Assembly: GCA_020249265.1 (NCBI GenBank)
Contig: JADCGA010000026.1
Coordinates: forward strand, 1 to 64,000
From: Roseomonas sp.
GTDB lineage: Bacteria; Pseudomonadota; Alphaproteobacteria; Acetobacterales; Acetobacteraceae
DNA length: 64,000 bases
Direction: 5' to 3'
Notes under the pieces: model-generated
What the model was told of the DNA's origin: nothing
What the model saw: only the letters and a program-made list of their open reading frames with translations
Databases searched by the model: none
Translations under genes and position numbers: made by a program
In this document: positions 50,854 through 59,756 of the stretch, in pieces
How positions within the stretch are numbered: the stretch's first letter is position 1
Layout: every line of letters starts with the position of its first letter

Positions 50854-52502
50854 GCGTGGCCTTCCGGCCAAATTTCTGCGATCCGGCTGATCAGCCCGGC
50901 GGTGGAACCATCATGCGCGCCCTGCCTTGGCTTCCCAGCATTCAGCTCCGCCGAGATGGGACCAGCCAATTGCTTGCCGAGTTCCACCCCCCATTGATCA
51001 AAGGGATTGATCCCCCATAGCGCGCCGAGTACCGCGACCTTGTGTTCATAAAGCGCCACCAATTGGCCAAGCGTATAGGCATCAAGCCGCGGCAGCAGCA
51101 TCGTCACGTTCGGCCTGTCGCCAGGAAAAATCCGATGCGGCAGAAAGCGCGCAATCTCAGCCTCTGCCACGCCGGCGGCGCGCATCTCGGCGGTGACGGC
51201 GGCGGCATCCTTGCCGTTGAGGAGCGCTTCCGCCTGCGCCAGACCATTGGCGAGCAGCTTGCGGTGGCTATCCGCATACGCATGATCTGGCCGCGCGATA
51301 AGGATGAAATCCACCGGTACGGGCGTGGTGCCCTGATGCAGCAATTGAATGAAGGAATGCTGCGCATTGGTGCCCGGCTCGCCAAACACCACAGGGCCGG
51401 AAGCGCGGTGCAACGGCGCGCCAGAAACTGCCACGCGCTTGCCCAGGCTTTCCATTTCCAACTGCTGCAAATGCGCGGGCAAGCGCGCGAGGCGCTCATC
51501 ATAAGACAGCACAGCGCGGCTTGGATAACCAAGCCCATTCACATGCCAGGCTTCCACCAACGCCAGCAGTACTGGAAGGTTTTGCGGGAGTGGCGCGTCG
51601 CAGAAATGTTGATCCATCACGCGCGCGCCGGCGAGGAGCCGCGCGAAAGCATCCCAGCCAAGGGTCAGCGCCAGCGAAAGCCCAATCGCACTCCAAAGCG
51701 AAAACCGCCCGCCCACCCAATCGCGAAAGCCAAAGACGCGCTCAGGCGCGATGCCAAAGGCGCTGGTCGCGGCAAGATTGGTGGAAAGCGCCGCCATATG
51801 CTGCGCGGCGCCGGCTTCACCCACAGCTTCGCGCAACCAATCACGCGCCAGCGCGGCATTCGCCATGGTTTCTTGCGTGGTGAAGGTTTTGGACGCCACC
51901 AGCACCAGCGTGCGCGCCGGATCAAGCTTGGCCTGCATCTCTGCCCAGGCATGGCCATCCACATTCGCCAAAAAATGCCCGCGCAGCGGTGATCCATTGG
52001 TCCAAAGCGCACGCGCGACCATGGCCGGGCCAAGATCTGACCCACCAATGCCGATATTGAGCACATCGGTAAAGCGCTGACCCGTGGGTGTAAGGATGCG
52101 CCCTTCATGCACCGCACGGGTGAATTCTTCCATGCGCGCGCGCACCGCAAGCATTTCGGGCATGATATCCTCAGTGCCCGCACGGAAATCATCACCCGGT
52201 TCAGCGCGCAGTGCCATATGCAGCGCCGCGCGCCCTTCCGTGGCATTTACCGCAGCACCTGCAAAAAGCCGCGCGCGGAAGCCGGCGACATCAGATGCTT
52301 CGGCAAGTGCTAGTAGCGCCTTCAGCACCGCATCCGAAATCGCGGTTTTGGAGAAATCGAGCAGCACATCGCCAGCCTGGCGCGAAAACCGTGCGAAGCG
52401 ATCAGGATCAGCGGCGAAAAGCGGGCGAATAGCCGCTGCACCCGGCCTTTCGGCCAATTCCATCAGCGCCGCCCAGGCGGCTTCGCGCGCATTCTCTTCC
52501 AT
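50850..52502 (-). CDS. pgi: glucose-6-phosphate isomerase
   Basis: A 550-residue phosphoglucose isomerase interconverting glucose-6-phosphate and fructose-6-phosphate. The signatures NIGIGGSDLGPAMV, SKTFTTQETMANA, WVGGRFSLWSAIGL and, near the end, GINPFDQWGVELGKQLA (catalytic Lys) are complete. The length equals that of the E. coli type enzyme. It is followed by the MOSC gene with overlapping stop/start and preceded, after 53 bases, by a UMF1 transporter gene on the same strand. Confidence 0.97.
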   Translation of the reverse strand: MEENAREAAWAALMELAERPGAAAIRPLFAADPDRFARFSRQAGDVLLDFSKTAISDAVLKALLALAEASDVAGFRARLFAGAAVNATEGRAALHMALRAEPGDDFRAGTEDIMPEMLAVRARMEEFTRAVHEGRILTPTGQRFTDVLNIGIGGSDLGPAMVARALWTNGSPLRGHFLANVDGHAWAEMQAKLDPARTLVLVASKTFTTQETMANAALARDWLREAVGEAGAAQHMAALSTNLAATSAFGIAPERVFGFRDWVGGRFSLWSAIGLSLALTLGWDAFARLLAGARVMDQHFCDAPLPQNLPVLLALVEAWHVNGLGYPSRAVLSYDERLARLPAHLQQLEMESLGKRVAVSGAPLHRASGPVVFGEPGTNAQHSFIQLLHQGTTPVPVDFILIARPDHAYADSHRKLLANGLAQAEALLNGKDAAAVTAEMRAAGVAEAEIARFLPHRIFPGDRPNVTMLLPRLDAYTLGQLVALYEHKVAVLGALWGINPFDQWGVELGKQLAGPISAELNAGKPRQGAHDGSTAGLISRIAEIWPEGHA

Positions 52503-52555
52503 GGAGGAGTTCTGCCATGCCTCCGGGGCGAGACTATGGCAGAAGGGCGGATGAT

Positions 52556-53833
52556 TTAGCCATGGCGGACCACGCGCAAGGGCGCCAGGATGGCTGCGCC
52601 AAGCGCGAGGAAGGCAATGACCGTGGCAAGGCCCCAGGCCTGACTGCCGCTCATTGCCGTTACCATGGCCACCGCCGCGGGGCCGAGAAATCCGGTGGCG
52701 CGCCCGGAAAGTGCGAAAAGCCCAAAATGTGCCGCCACCTCATCGGGTGGGGCCATTTGGGCCATCAACGTGCGCGATGCCGCCTGGGCGGGGCCCATGA
52801 AAAGCCCAAGCGCCATGGCCAGGATCCAGAACATTGTCTTGTCATTGCTAAGCAGCAGAAAACTGCCCAGTACAATCATGGCGCCGAGTGCGATCATCAC
52901 CGTTGGCTTGGCGCCGAGCCGATCCTCGATCAGGCCAAAGCCGGCCGCGCCCAGACCTGCCGTAACATTCATGGCAATGCCAAAATACAGAATTTCCTGA
53001 ATGGTCATGCCATGCACGCCGGCAGCATAAATCGCGCCGAAAGCAAAAAGCGTATTCAGCCCATCCGTGTAAAACAGCCGCGCAATCAGAAACCGCGCCA
53101 TGGCAGGGCGGCGCGGCAGGCCGCGCAGCAGATTGCCCATTTCATGCAAGCCGGCCGCGAGCGCATCGCCGAGCCTGGGCCGCGCGCCCTTCGGGTCAGG
53201 CAAAGCGATCAAGACCGGCCAGCCGAATATCAATATCCAGACCGCAACCAAGACCGCCGAGGCGCGCACATGTTCCGCCGCGCCACGATCAAGCCCAAAG
53301 GGCGAAGGATCGGGCTGGATGAACAACACCAGCGCCAGCAGCAGGCAGGCGAGCCCGCCCGCATAGCCAAGCCCCCAAGCCAGGCCCGAAAGCCGGCCCA
53401 TCCTGTTTTCCGGCACCAGGCCCGGCAGCATGGCGTTGTAGAACACGGTGCCCAATTCGAAGGCGACGGTCGCGATGCCAATGCAGATCAGCGCGTAAAG
53501 CGCATCGGTGGGGTCGGGCCGCGCGAACCAGATCAACGCCGTGAAAATCGCGGTGGCCAGCGTACAAAGCGTCAGCATCGCGCGCCGGCGCCGCCCCTGA
53601 TCGGCAATGGCCCCAAGGAGGGGCGAGAGCAGCGCAATGGCGAAGGCCGCCAGCGTTTGCATCCAACCCCATTGCGACTGACCCGACACGGGGTCATGCG
53701 CGATGCCCTGCGTGAAATAGGCCGCGATGACGAAGGTGGAAACCACCGTCGGAAAGCCGCTATTCGCCCAATCATAAAGGGCCCAAGCGATTGCCTTGCC
53801 CTTACTGTAGGTCTTGGGCAGGGCCTGAGACAT
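52556..53833 (-). CDS. UMF1/Atg22-family MFS transporter
   Basis: A 425-residue membrane protein with about twelve spans. The N-terminal KAIAWALYDWANSGFPTVVSTFVIAAYFT (seen in two parts) is the hallmark of the UMF1 family, which is related to the fungal vacuolar amino-acid effluxer Atg22. Other conserved parts are NAMLPGLVPENRMGRLSGLAWGLGYAGGL (two motifs) and GPAQAASRTLMAQMAPP. The bacterial substrate is not established. The ATG at 53833 lies five bases after the ilvH stop, so it may be expressed with ilvBH, which would fit a link to amino acids (inference); an in-frame extension to 53902 would overlap ilvH. Confidence 0.88.
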   Translation of the reverse strand: MSQALPKTYSKGKAIAWALYDWANSGFPTVVSTFVIAAYFTQGIAHDPVSGQSQWGWMQTLAAFAIALLSPLLGAIADQGRRRRAMLTLCTLATAIFTALIWFARPDPTDALYALICIGIATVAFELGTVFYNAMLPGLVPENRMGRLSGLAWGLGYAGGLACLLLALVLFIQPDPSPFGLDRGAAEHVRASAVLVAVWILIFGWPVLIALPDPKGARPRLGDALAAGLHEMGNLLRGLPRRPAMARFLIARLFYTDGLNTLFAFGAIYAAGVHGMTIQEILYFGIAMNVTAGLGAAGFGLIEDRLGAKPTVMIALGAMIVLGSFLLLSNDKTMFWILAMALGLFMGPAQAASRTLMAQMAPPDEVAAHFGLFALSGRATGFLGPAAVAMVTAMSGSQAWGLATVIAFLALGAAILAPLRVVRHG

Positions 53834-53837
53834 TTGC

Positions 53838-54359
53838 CTAATCCATGATGCCCCTGGGCCCACGCGCAATGGCAACGGCGCCGGTGCGCGAGACTTCCAC
53901 AAGCCCGATTGGGCGCATCAAGGCTAGGAAGGCATCAATCTTGTCACCATTGCCGGTCATCTCCAGCACGAAGCTTTCCGTGGTGGCATCCACCACGCGT
54001 GCGCGGAAGGCATCGGCCAGGCGCAGCACTTCCATGCGGTTGTCACCGCGCCCGGCAACCTTGATCAGCGCCAATTCGCGCGTCAGATGCGGGCCTTCGA
54101 TGGTGAGATCAGAGACCTTATGCACCGGCACCAGCCGATCAAGCTGCGCCTTGATCTGTTCAATCACCATATCCGTGCCGCTGGTGACAACCGTGATGCG
54201 CGAAATCCGCCCGGTTTCATCCACCGGTGCCACCGTCAGACTATCAATATTATAGCCACGGCCAGAAAACAGGCCGATGACGCGCGCAAGTACGCCCGCT
54301 TCGTTTTCGACCAACACGGCAATAGTTGCGGCGCGTTGGCCGATTTTCAGATCAGACAT
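53838..54359 (-). CDS. ilvH: acetolactate synthase small (regulatory) subunit
   Basis: A 173-residue IlvH/IlvN subunit. The N-terminal ACT domain (AATIAVLVENEAGVLARVIGLFSGRGYNIDSLTV in parts) binds valine and gives feedback control; the C-terminal domain (ELALIKVAGRGDNRMEVLRLADAF) contacts the catalytic subunit. It follows ilvB by 11 bases. The pair makes acetolactate or acetohydroxybutyrate in valine, leucine and isoleucine synthesis. Confidence 0.97.
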   Translation of the reverse strand: MSDLKIGQRAATIAVLVENEAGVLARVIGLFSGRGYNIDSLTVAPVDETGRISRITVVTSGTDMVIEQIKAQLDRLVPVHKVSDLTIEGPHLTRELALIKVAGRGDNRMEVLRLADAFRARVVDATTESFVLEMTGNGDKIDAFLALMRPIGLVEVSRTGAVAIARGPRGIMD

Positions 54360-54370
54360 TGCTCGCTTCC

Positions 54371-56170
54371 TCAGACCAGGACCATGCCTTCATCGGTAAC
54401 GCCGGCGACGCCACCTTCCTGGCCCGGGCCAAGGATCATTTCATTATGCGCGGCACCTGATGGGATCATGGGGAAGCAGTTTTCATCCTTCGCCACACAG
54501 ATATCCGCGATCACGGGCTTGTCTATCGCGATCATTTCACGGATCACACGATCAAGATCATCAATCCCTTCTGCGCGCATGCCAACCCCGTGGAAGCTTT
54601 CGGCAAGCTTCACAAAATCCGGCAGGGCGGCGGAATAGCTTTCCGAATAGCGCCCGCCATGCAGCAATTCCTGCCATTGGCGCACCATGCCCATATATTC
54701 ATTGTTCAGAATGAAAACCTTCACCGGCAGGCGATATTGCGCGAGCGTGGCCATTTCCTGAATATTCATCAGGATCGAAGCCTCACCGGCGATATCAATC
54801 ACCAGCGCATCCGGATGCGCGATTTGCACACCCATTGCCGCGGGCAGCCCATAGCCCATGGTGCCAAGCCCGCCCGAGGTCATCCAGCGATTGGGCTTGT
54901 CAAAGCCGAAATACTGCGCCGCCCACATCTGGTGCTGACCAACTTCGGTGGTGATGAAGGTCTCCCGCCCCAATTCGCGGGTGATGTCATAAAGCCGCTT
55001 CACCGCATGCTGCGGCTTGATGATCTTGCCTTCCTGCCGATACTGCAAGCAATCCGTGCTACGCCACGCATCAATCTGGCGCCACCAGGCGGCAATGGCG
55101 CCCTTATCCTGCGGCGCTTCATCGGCCTTCCAGGCTTCAATCATGGCGGCGAGCACGGCGCCCGCATCGCCCACAATCGGTACATCCACCGCGACATTCT
55201 TGTTGATGGAGGATGGATCAATATCCGCGTGGATTTTCTTCGACTTCGGTGAAAAGGCATTGAGCCGCCCCGTCACACGGTCATCAAACCGCGCGCCGAT
55301 ATTGAACATGACATCGCAGCCATGCATCGCAAGATTGGCTTCATAAGTGCCGTGCATGCCAAGCATGCCAAGGAATTGCGGGTCTTCCGCCGGATAGGCG
55401 CCAAGCCCCATCAGCGTATTGGTGCAGGGCATGCCCGTCATGCGCACGAATTCGCGGAGCAAGCGTGATGCTTCCGGCCCGGCATTGATCACGCCGCCGC
55501 CGGCATAGACAATCGGGCGATGCGCGCGCTTCAAGAGCCGCACCGCATCGCGGATGGCCTTGGCATCGGGTTCCGTGCGCGGGCGATAGGAACGATGGCT
55601 TTGCGTGGTCGCTTCCTGATAGGGCGCCTTGTTGATCAAAATGTCTTTCGGTAGATCAACAACTACCGGGCCGGGGCGGCCGGATTTCGCGACGTAGAAG
55701 GCTTCGTGCATCACGCGGGCGAGGTCTTCGGATTTCTTGACCAGATAATTATGCTTGGTCGCCGGGCGCGTGATGCCGGTGGTATCGGCTTCCTGGAAGG
55801 CGTCATTGCCGATCAAATGCGTCGGCACCTGGCCGGTGAGGCAGATCACGGGGATGGAATCCATCAGCGCATCAACCAAGCCCGTCACGGCATTGGTAGC
55901 GCCGGGGCCGGAGGTGACCAGCACCACGCCCACCTTTCCGGTGGAACGCGCATAGCCTTCCGCCGCATGGACCGCCGCCTGTTCATGGCGCACCAGAATG
56001 TGGCGAATGGCGTTTTGCTGAAAAATCGCGTCATAGATCGGCAGCACCGCGCCGCCGGGGTAGCCGAAAATCACCTCCACGCCGTTATCCTTCAGCGCGC
56101 GCAATACGACCTCGGCACCCGACATGGTCAGGGCGTCAGAGGCGGGCGGGGCTTGGGTAGCGGCAGACAT
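54371..56170 (-). CDS. ilvB: acetolactate synthase large (catalytic) subunit
   Basis: A 599-residue ThDP-dependent enzyme. The glutamate-bearing ThDP site (IFGYPGGAVLPIYDA, then HEQAAVHAAEGYARSTGKVGV), FAD-binding middle domain, and the ThDP-Mg motif GEASILMNIQEMATLAQYRLPVKVFILNN (in parts; GD-to-GE variant with the N near the end) are recognisable. The protein catalyses the first common step of branched-chain amino acid synthesis with IlvH. It is preceded by an 84-base gap from miaA that holds a hairpin with a short T-rich tail, which may be a terminator or an attenuator. Confidence 0.97.
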   Translation of the reverse strand: MSAATQAPPASDALTMSGAEVVLRALKDNGVEVIFGYPGGAVLPIYDAIFQQNAIRHILVRHEQAAVHAAEGYARSTGKVGVVLVTSGPGATNAVTGLVDALMDSIPVICLTGQVPTHLIGNDAFQEADTTGITRPATKHNYLVKKSEDLARVMHEAFYVAKSGRPGPVVVDLPKDILINKAPYQEATTQSHRSYRPRTEPDAKAIRDAVRLLKRAHRPIVYAGGGVINAGPEASRLLREFVRMTGMPCTNTLMGLGAYPAEDPQFLGMLGMHGTYEANLAMHGCDVMFNIGARFDDRVTGRLNAFSPKSKKIHADIDPSSINKNVAVDVPIVGDAGAVLAAMIEAWKADEAPQDKGAIAAWWRQIDAWRSTDCLQYRQEGKIIKPQHAVKRLYDITRELGRETFITTEVGQHQMWAAQYFGFDKPNRWMTSGGLGTMGYGLPAAMGVQIAHPDALVIDIAGEASILMNIQEMATLAQYRLPVKVFILNNEYMGMVRQWQELLHGGRYSESYSAALPDFVKLAESFHGVGMRAEGIDDLDRVIREMIAIDKPVIADICVAKDENCFPMIPSGAAHNEMILGPGQEGGVAGVTDEGMVLV

Positions 56171-56186
56171 GGGTGACTTCCTTCGT

Positions 56187-56219
56187 GAAAAGACACCGGC
56201 CCCAAAGGTTCAGGGCCGG
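56187..56219 (-). terminator. hairpin with T-rich tail between miaA and ilvB
   Basis: On the minus strand CCGGCCC and GGGCCGG (56213-56219 with 56196-56202) form a perfect 7-bp stem around a 10-base loop, followed by TGTCTTTT. It can end miaA transcription or serve in an ilvB leader. No leader peptide rich in Val/Leu/Ile was found between it and miaA. Confidence 0.6.
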
Positions 56220-56254
56220 AGAGGAGGGGCTGTTAGACCCTCGGGTAAGGGGCG

Positions 56255-57220
56255 TCAACGGACAAAATCAAGAAATGCGAAAAACTTGGCCGATTCACTT
56301 TCCGAAAATTGCGCCAAAGCTTCAAATCGCGCATTTATGATATAGGTTCGCTCGGGCAAGGCCAATTCGTGATGGCGCAACCAGGTCGCCTGCCGCTTGG
56401 TGTATTGCCCGGTCGCCAGGATGGCGCGCGCTGAAGCCTCCTCAGCCGTTATCCGCCCGGCCAGCATGGCGGAGAGTTCCGGCACGCCATGGGCGCGCAT
56501 GGCGGGCAAGGCGGGGTCAAGCCCTTGGGCCAGCAGCGCCCGCACTTCTTCGACCGCGCCTTCCGCCATCATGGCCGCCCAGCGCTTGGCGATGGCCGCG
56601 CGCAGCCTATCGCGCGGCGGATCGAGCAGGATGGCGGCAAAGCGCCAGGGCGCGGGGGCGGCGCCGGCTTCGGCCTGCCAAGCCGCGATGCCCCGCCCCG
56701 TGCCGCGCCAGACCTCATAAGCGCGGGCGATGCGCTGGCTGTCGCTCGGGCGAAGCCGCGCCGCCGAGGCCGGGTCAACCGCCGCCAGCCGGGCATGTAG
56801 CGCCGCCGGGCCTTCCTCGGCCAAAAGGCGGCGGGCTTCTTCGCGGGCTGGCGCGGGGGTAGGCGGAATGGCGGCCAGGCCCTGGGTGAGCGCCGCGCAA
56901 TACATGCCTGTGCCGCCGCAAATGATGGGGAGCCGCCCCGCCGCGCGGACTTCCTCCATGGCCTTGAGGGCGGCATCGCGCCACCAGGCGACCGAGGCGG
57001 CCTCAGCCGCCGGGCGCACACCGTAAAGCAAATGCGGCGCGCGGGATTCATCCGCCGCGCTTGGGCGCGCGGTGATGATGTGAAGCTCTCGGTAAAGCTG
57101 CATGCTATCGGCGTTGATGATGGCGCCGCCGAAACGCTCCGCAATCTCCAACGCGAGCGCGGATTTGCCCGAAGCGGTGGGGCCAACCACGAATAATGCG
57201 GGAGGTTGAATCTCGTTCAT
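56255..57220 (-). CDS. miaA: tRNA dimethylallyltransferase MiaA
   Basis: A 321-residue enzyme that adds a dimethylallyl group to A37 of tRNAs reading UNN codons. The P-loop VVGPTASGKSALALEIAE, the INADSMQLYRELHIITARPS strand, and PIICGGTGMYCAALTQGL are typical. The C-terminal half has the ATGQYTKRQATWLR motif close to the tRNA-binding region. The ATG at 57220 is divergent from serB with only 20 bases between the start codons, so their promoters must overlap each other's coding sequence. Confidence 0.96.
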   Translation of the reverse strand: MNEIQPPALFVVGPTASGKSALALEIAERFGGAIINADSMQLYRELHIITARPSAADESRAPHLLYGVRPAAEAASVAWWRDAALKAMEEVRAAGRLPIICGGTGMYCAALTQGLAAIPPTPAPAREEARRLLAEEGPAALHARLAAVDPASAARLRPSDSQRIARAYEVWRGTGRGIAAWQAEAGAAPAPWRFAAILLDPPRDRLRAAIAKRWAAMMAEGAVEEVRALLAQGLDPALPAMRAHGVPELSAMLAGRITAEEASARAILATGQYTKRQATWLRHHELALPERTYIINARFEALAQFSESESAKFFAFLDFVR

Positions 57221-57240
57221 GGCGCAGGCATAGGCCGGAT

Positions 57241-58137
57241 ATGGAAAAGGTTTTGACCCTGATCGCCCCGCGCGGCGCGCTTTCCCCCGATCATTTGGCC
57301 AAGGCTGCTGCGGCGCTTCGCGCGGCGGGTGGGGAGGCTGGCGCGGCGCAGCCCCTCTCCGAAGCCGAAGCCGCCGAGCTGCCCTTTGGCGGTCTGCCGC
57401 TGGATGTCGCGGATAGGGCAGTGCGGGATGCCTTGGCGGGCCAGCCGGTGGATGCCATCGCGCAGGAAGTGGCGGGGCGGCGGAAGCGCCTGCTGATTGC
57501 CGATATGGATAGCACCATGGTCACCAGTGAGACCTTGGATGAATTGGCCGGGGAGGCTGGGCTCAAGGAAGAAATCTCGGCCATTACGCGCCGCGCCATG
57601 AATGGCGAATTGGATTTCGAAGGGGCGCTGCGCGAACGCGTTGGCATGTTGAAGGGCCTGGCGATGGAAGCGCTGGAACGCACCTGGGCGACGACGGAAT
57701 TGATGCCGGGCGCCGAGGAACTGGTCGCGACCATGCGCGCCCTTGGGGCCCGCTGCGCCCTGGTTTCCGGCGGCTTCACCTTCTTCACGGGCCGTGTCGC
57801 AGAACGGCTCGGCTTTCATGAACATTACTCCAATACCCTGCTGCATGAAGCCGGCAGGCTCACCGGCCAGGTGGGAGACCCCATCCTGGGCCGCAACGCC
57901 AAGCTGGTTACGCTGAAGCGGCTGGCGGGGGAAGAAGGGCTGGATCTGGCTGAGACACTCGCCGTGGGTGATGGCGCTAATGACCTTGATATGCTGGGCG
58001 CGGCGGGGCTTGGCGTTGCCTTCAAGGCCAAGCCCGTGGTGGCGGCAGCGGCGCGCGCGCGGGTGGATCATGCGGATTTGCGCGCGCTGCTATTTGCGCA
58101 GGGGTATCGGGTGGAGGCGTTTCGGCGGGTAGTTTGA
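57241..58137 (+). CDS. serB: phosphoserine phosphatase
   Basis: A 298-residue HAD-superfamily enzyme performing the last step of serine synthesis. HAD motif I is DMDSTMVTSETLDELA (nucleophile Asp), motif II lies in CALVSGGFTFF, motif III has the Lys in RNAKLVTLKRL, and motif IV is VGDGANDLDMLGAAG. An N-terminal ACT-like domain of about 90 residues is present, as in E. coli SerB. The ATG at 57241 is preferred over 57196, which would run into miaA. Confidence 0.96.
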   Translation: MEKVLTLIAPRGALSPDHLAKAAAALRAAGGEAGAAQPLSEAEAAELPFGGLPLDVADRAVRDALAGQPVDAIAQEVAGRRKRLLIADMDSTMVTSETLDELAGEAGLKEEISAITRRAMNGELDFEGALRERVGMLKGLAMEALERTWATTELMPGAEELVATMRALGARCALVSGGFTFFTGRVAERLGFHEHYSNTLLHEAGRLTGQVGDPILGRNAKLVTLKRLAGEEGLDLAETLAVGDGANDLDMLGAAGLGVAFKAKPVVAAAARARVDHADLRALLFAQGYRVEAFRRVV

Positions 58138-58171
58138 GGGTTTGGCGCTTCGGGCTGGGGCCGAAAAGGCT

Positions 58172-58200
58172 TTGACAGCGGTGCTACCTGGTATTACCAT
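58172..58200 (+). promoter_or_regulatory. parDE promoter with palindromic operator
   Basis: TTGACA (58172-58177), 17 bases, then TACCAT (58195-58200). A perfect inverted repeat TGGTA-T-TACCA (58189-58199) overlaps the -10 box. The predicted transcription start is about two bases before the antitoxin ATG at 58209, and there is no Shine-Dalgarno, so the message is probably leaderless. Confidence 0.6.
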
Positions 58201-58208
58201 GTCTTCCC

Positions 58209-58484
58209 ATGACAGTGAAATCCTCCATCTCGCTCGCGAATGATCAGCATGCCTTCGCCAAGACCCTGGTTGAAGCCGGGCGTTTCCCGAGCATGAGTGC
58301 CGTGATGCAGCAAGGGGTCGAACTTTTGCGCCAGCAGTTGGAAGCTGAGTCGATGGAACGCGCGGCGCTTGCGGAAGTGCTGAAGCAGCGACGTGCGGGC
58401 AAATTCATCTCCGCCAGCACGATGGATGAGCGCATCGCGGCGATGCTGGCCCGCAAGCGCCAGGCGCATGCCGTACAGGATTGA
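58209..58484 (+). CDS. ParD-type ribbon-helix-helix antitoxin
   Basis: A 91-residue antitoxin of the ParD/CC2985 family. The N-terminal ribbon-helix-helix is visible in SSISLANDQHAFAKTLVEAGRFPSMSAVMQQGVELL (in parts). The C-terminal half (EVLKQRRAGKFISASTMDERIAAMLARK) would wrap around the toxin. The protein should dimerise, bind the palindrome over its own promoter, and neutralise the toxin encoded next. The reading frames overlap by 17 bases, a normal TA arrangement that keeps antitoxin in excess. Confidence 0.9.
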   Translation: MTVKSSISLANDQHAFAKTLVEAGRFPSMSAVMQQGVELLRQQLEAESMERAALAEVLKQRRAGKFISASTMDERIAAMLARKRQAHAVQD

Positions 58485-58839
58485 ATTCGCCGAAGCGGCT
58501 GAGCGTGATCTTGACCTGATTTTCGATCATTTGTTCGAAAGCTATTTGGGCTTCGGCGAAAGCACTGATCAGGCCTTCGATCACGCGGCTCAGCGCATCA
58601 TGAGTATTCGTGCTGCTGCGGAACGCTTGGCGCTGTTTCCTGAGCGCGGTGCATCACGCGATGATATCTTGCCCGGCCTTCGCTTCATGGTGATGGAGCG
58701 CGCGATCTATTGGTTTGATGTTGACGAAAGGGCGCAGGCGGTCCGGGTGCTCGGGATATTTTTCGGCGGGCAGGATCATATTCGCCGCATGCTGATCAGG
58801 CTTTTGGGGACAGACTCTCCGGCCTCACGTAAAGATTGA
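58468..58839 (+). CDS. ParE/RelE-superfamily toxin
   Basis: A 123-residue toxin. The family start YRIEFAEAAERDLDLIFDHLFES, the middle LALFPERGASRDDILPGLRFMVMERAIYWFD (in parts) and the C-terminal VRVLGIFFGGQDHIRRMLIRLLG match ParE-like proteins, most of which poison DNA gyrase; some are ribonucleases, so the target is not certain. The ATG at 58468 overlaps the antitoxin gene. It is slightly longer than typical ParE (95-105), with a polar tail. Its end overlaps the convergent TSUP gene by 15 bases. Confidence 0.9.
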   Translation: MPYRIEFAEAAERDLDLIFDHLFESYLGFGESTDQAFDHAAQRIMSIRAAAERLALFPERGASRDDILPGLRFMVMERAIYWFDVDERAQAVRVLGIFFGGQDHIRRMLIRLLGTDSPASRKD

Positions 58840-59655
58840 CCAAAACATCCGCGCACTCGTGATCGCCAGAAACACCGCAAAAGCGCGCTTCAGCAGCAAG
58901 GGCGGGATGCTATGCGCCAGCTTTACGCCCCAAGGGGTCGCGATGATGGAAGTGGGTGCGATCAGCGCAAAGCCGATCAGGCTGACATAGCCGAGTGAGA
59001 AGGGCGGCACGCGCGGATCGCTCCACCCGCCCCAGATCAGGCCAATCGTCGCTGGAATGGCGATAATCACGCCAAAGGCCGAAGCGGTCGCGACTGCGGC
59101 ACGGATCGGATAGCCCAGCAAGGACAGCAAAGGCACACCCAATGTCCCCCCGCCAATGCCCATCATGGCGCTGACCGAACCAATGCCGAGGCCGAGTGCC
59201 GCGCGCGGCGCGCCTTCCGGCACGCGATCGGTCAATTTGAAGTCCAAACCGGTGAAGCCCATGTTGAAGGCGACCAGCAAGGCGACCAGCGCGAAAATCG
59301 CGATCTGCCCTTCGCCCCGCACATAAACCGCGAGCAAGGTGCCAACCACCACACCCGCCAACATGCTCGGCCAGATGGAACGCACCAGCGCCATATCCAG
59401 CGCGCCTGTTGCGCGATGCTTGCGCGCTGATTGGATCGAGGTTGGGATAATGGTGGCGAGTGAGGTTGCAACGGCCACCTTCATCTGCACCGCCTCAGGG
59501 ATGCCAAACAGCGGAAAGACATTGAACAGCAGCGGCACAATCACAATGCCGCCACCAACGCCAAGCAAGCCCGCCAGTGTGCCGGAAACCAGGCCCGTCG
59601 CCGCCATGGCCAAGGCCAGGGCGCCAAGCCAGAGCGGATCGTTCAAATGACTCAT
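58825..59655 (-). CDS. TSUP-family (TauE/SafE) permease
   Basis: A 276-residue membrane protein with about eight spans. The two TSUP repeats are marked by GLLGVGGGIVIVPLL in the first half and GIGGGTLGVPLLSLLGY in the second. Relatives move sulfite, sulfoacetate or other organosulfur anions. The ATG at 59655 (MSHLNDPLW) is preferred; the frame extends to 59814 over residues without family character. The 3' end overlaps the toxin gene by 15 bases in a tail-to-tail arrangement. It is divergent from an Asp/Glu racemase gene. Confidence 0.9.
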   Translation of the reverse strand: MSHLNDPLWLGALALAMAATGLVSGTLAGLLGVGGGIVIVPLLFNVFPLFGIPEAVQMKVAVATSLATIIPTSIQSARKHRATGALDMALVRSIWPSMLAGVVVGTLLAVYVRGEGQIAIFALVALLVAFNMGFTGLDFKLTDRVPEGAPRAALGLGIGSVSAMMGIGGGTLGVPLLSLLGYPIRAAVATASAFGVIIAIPATIGLIWGGWSDPRVPPFSLGYVSLIGFALIAPTSIIATPWGVKLAHSIPPLLLKRAFAVFLAITSARMFWSIFT

Positions 59656-59756
59656 TTTCTGTCCTAACCGGCGCTGTGCCGTCCTCAACGGCCGTGGCAT
59701 AGAGGCGCATGGGTTACGCGTCACCCCTTGGGGCGGCTGTGAAAGGGTGCATTGCG

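Noticed and set aside
52517-53848. 443-codon open frame on the plus strand
   Set aside because: Mirror of the UMF1 transporter gene, rich in Arg, Gln and His, without membrane or domain features.
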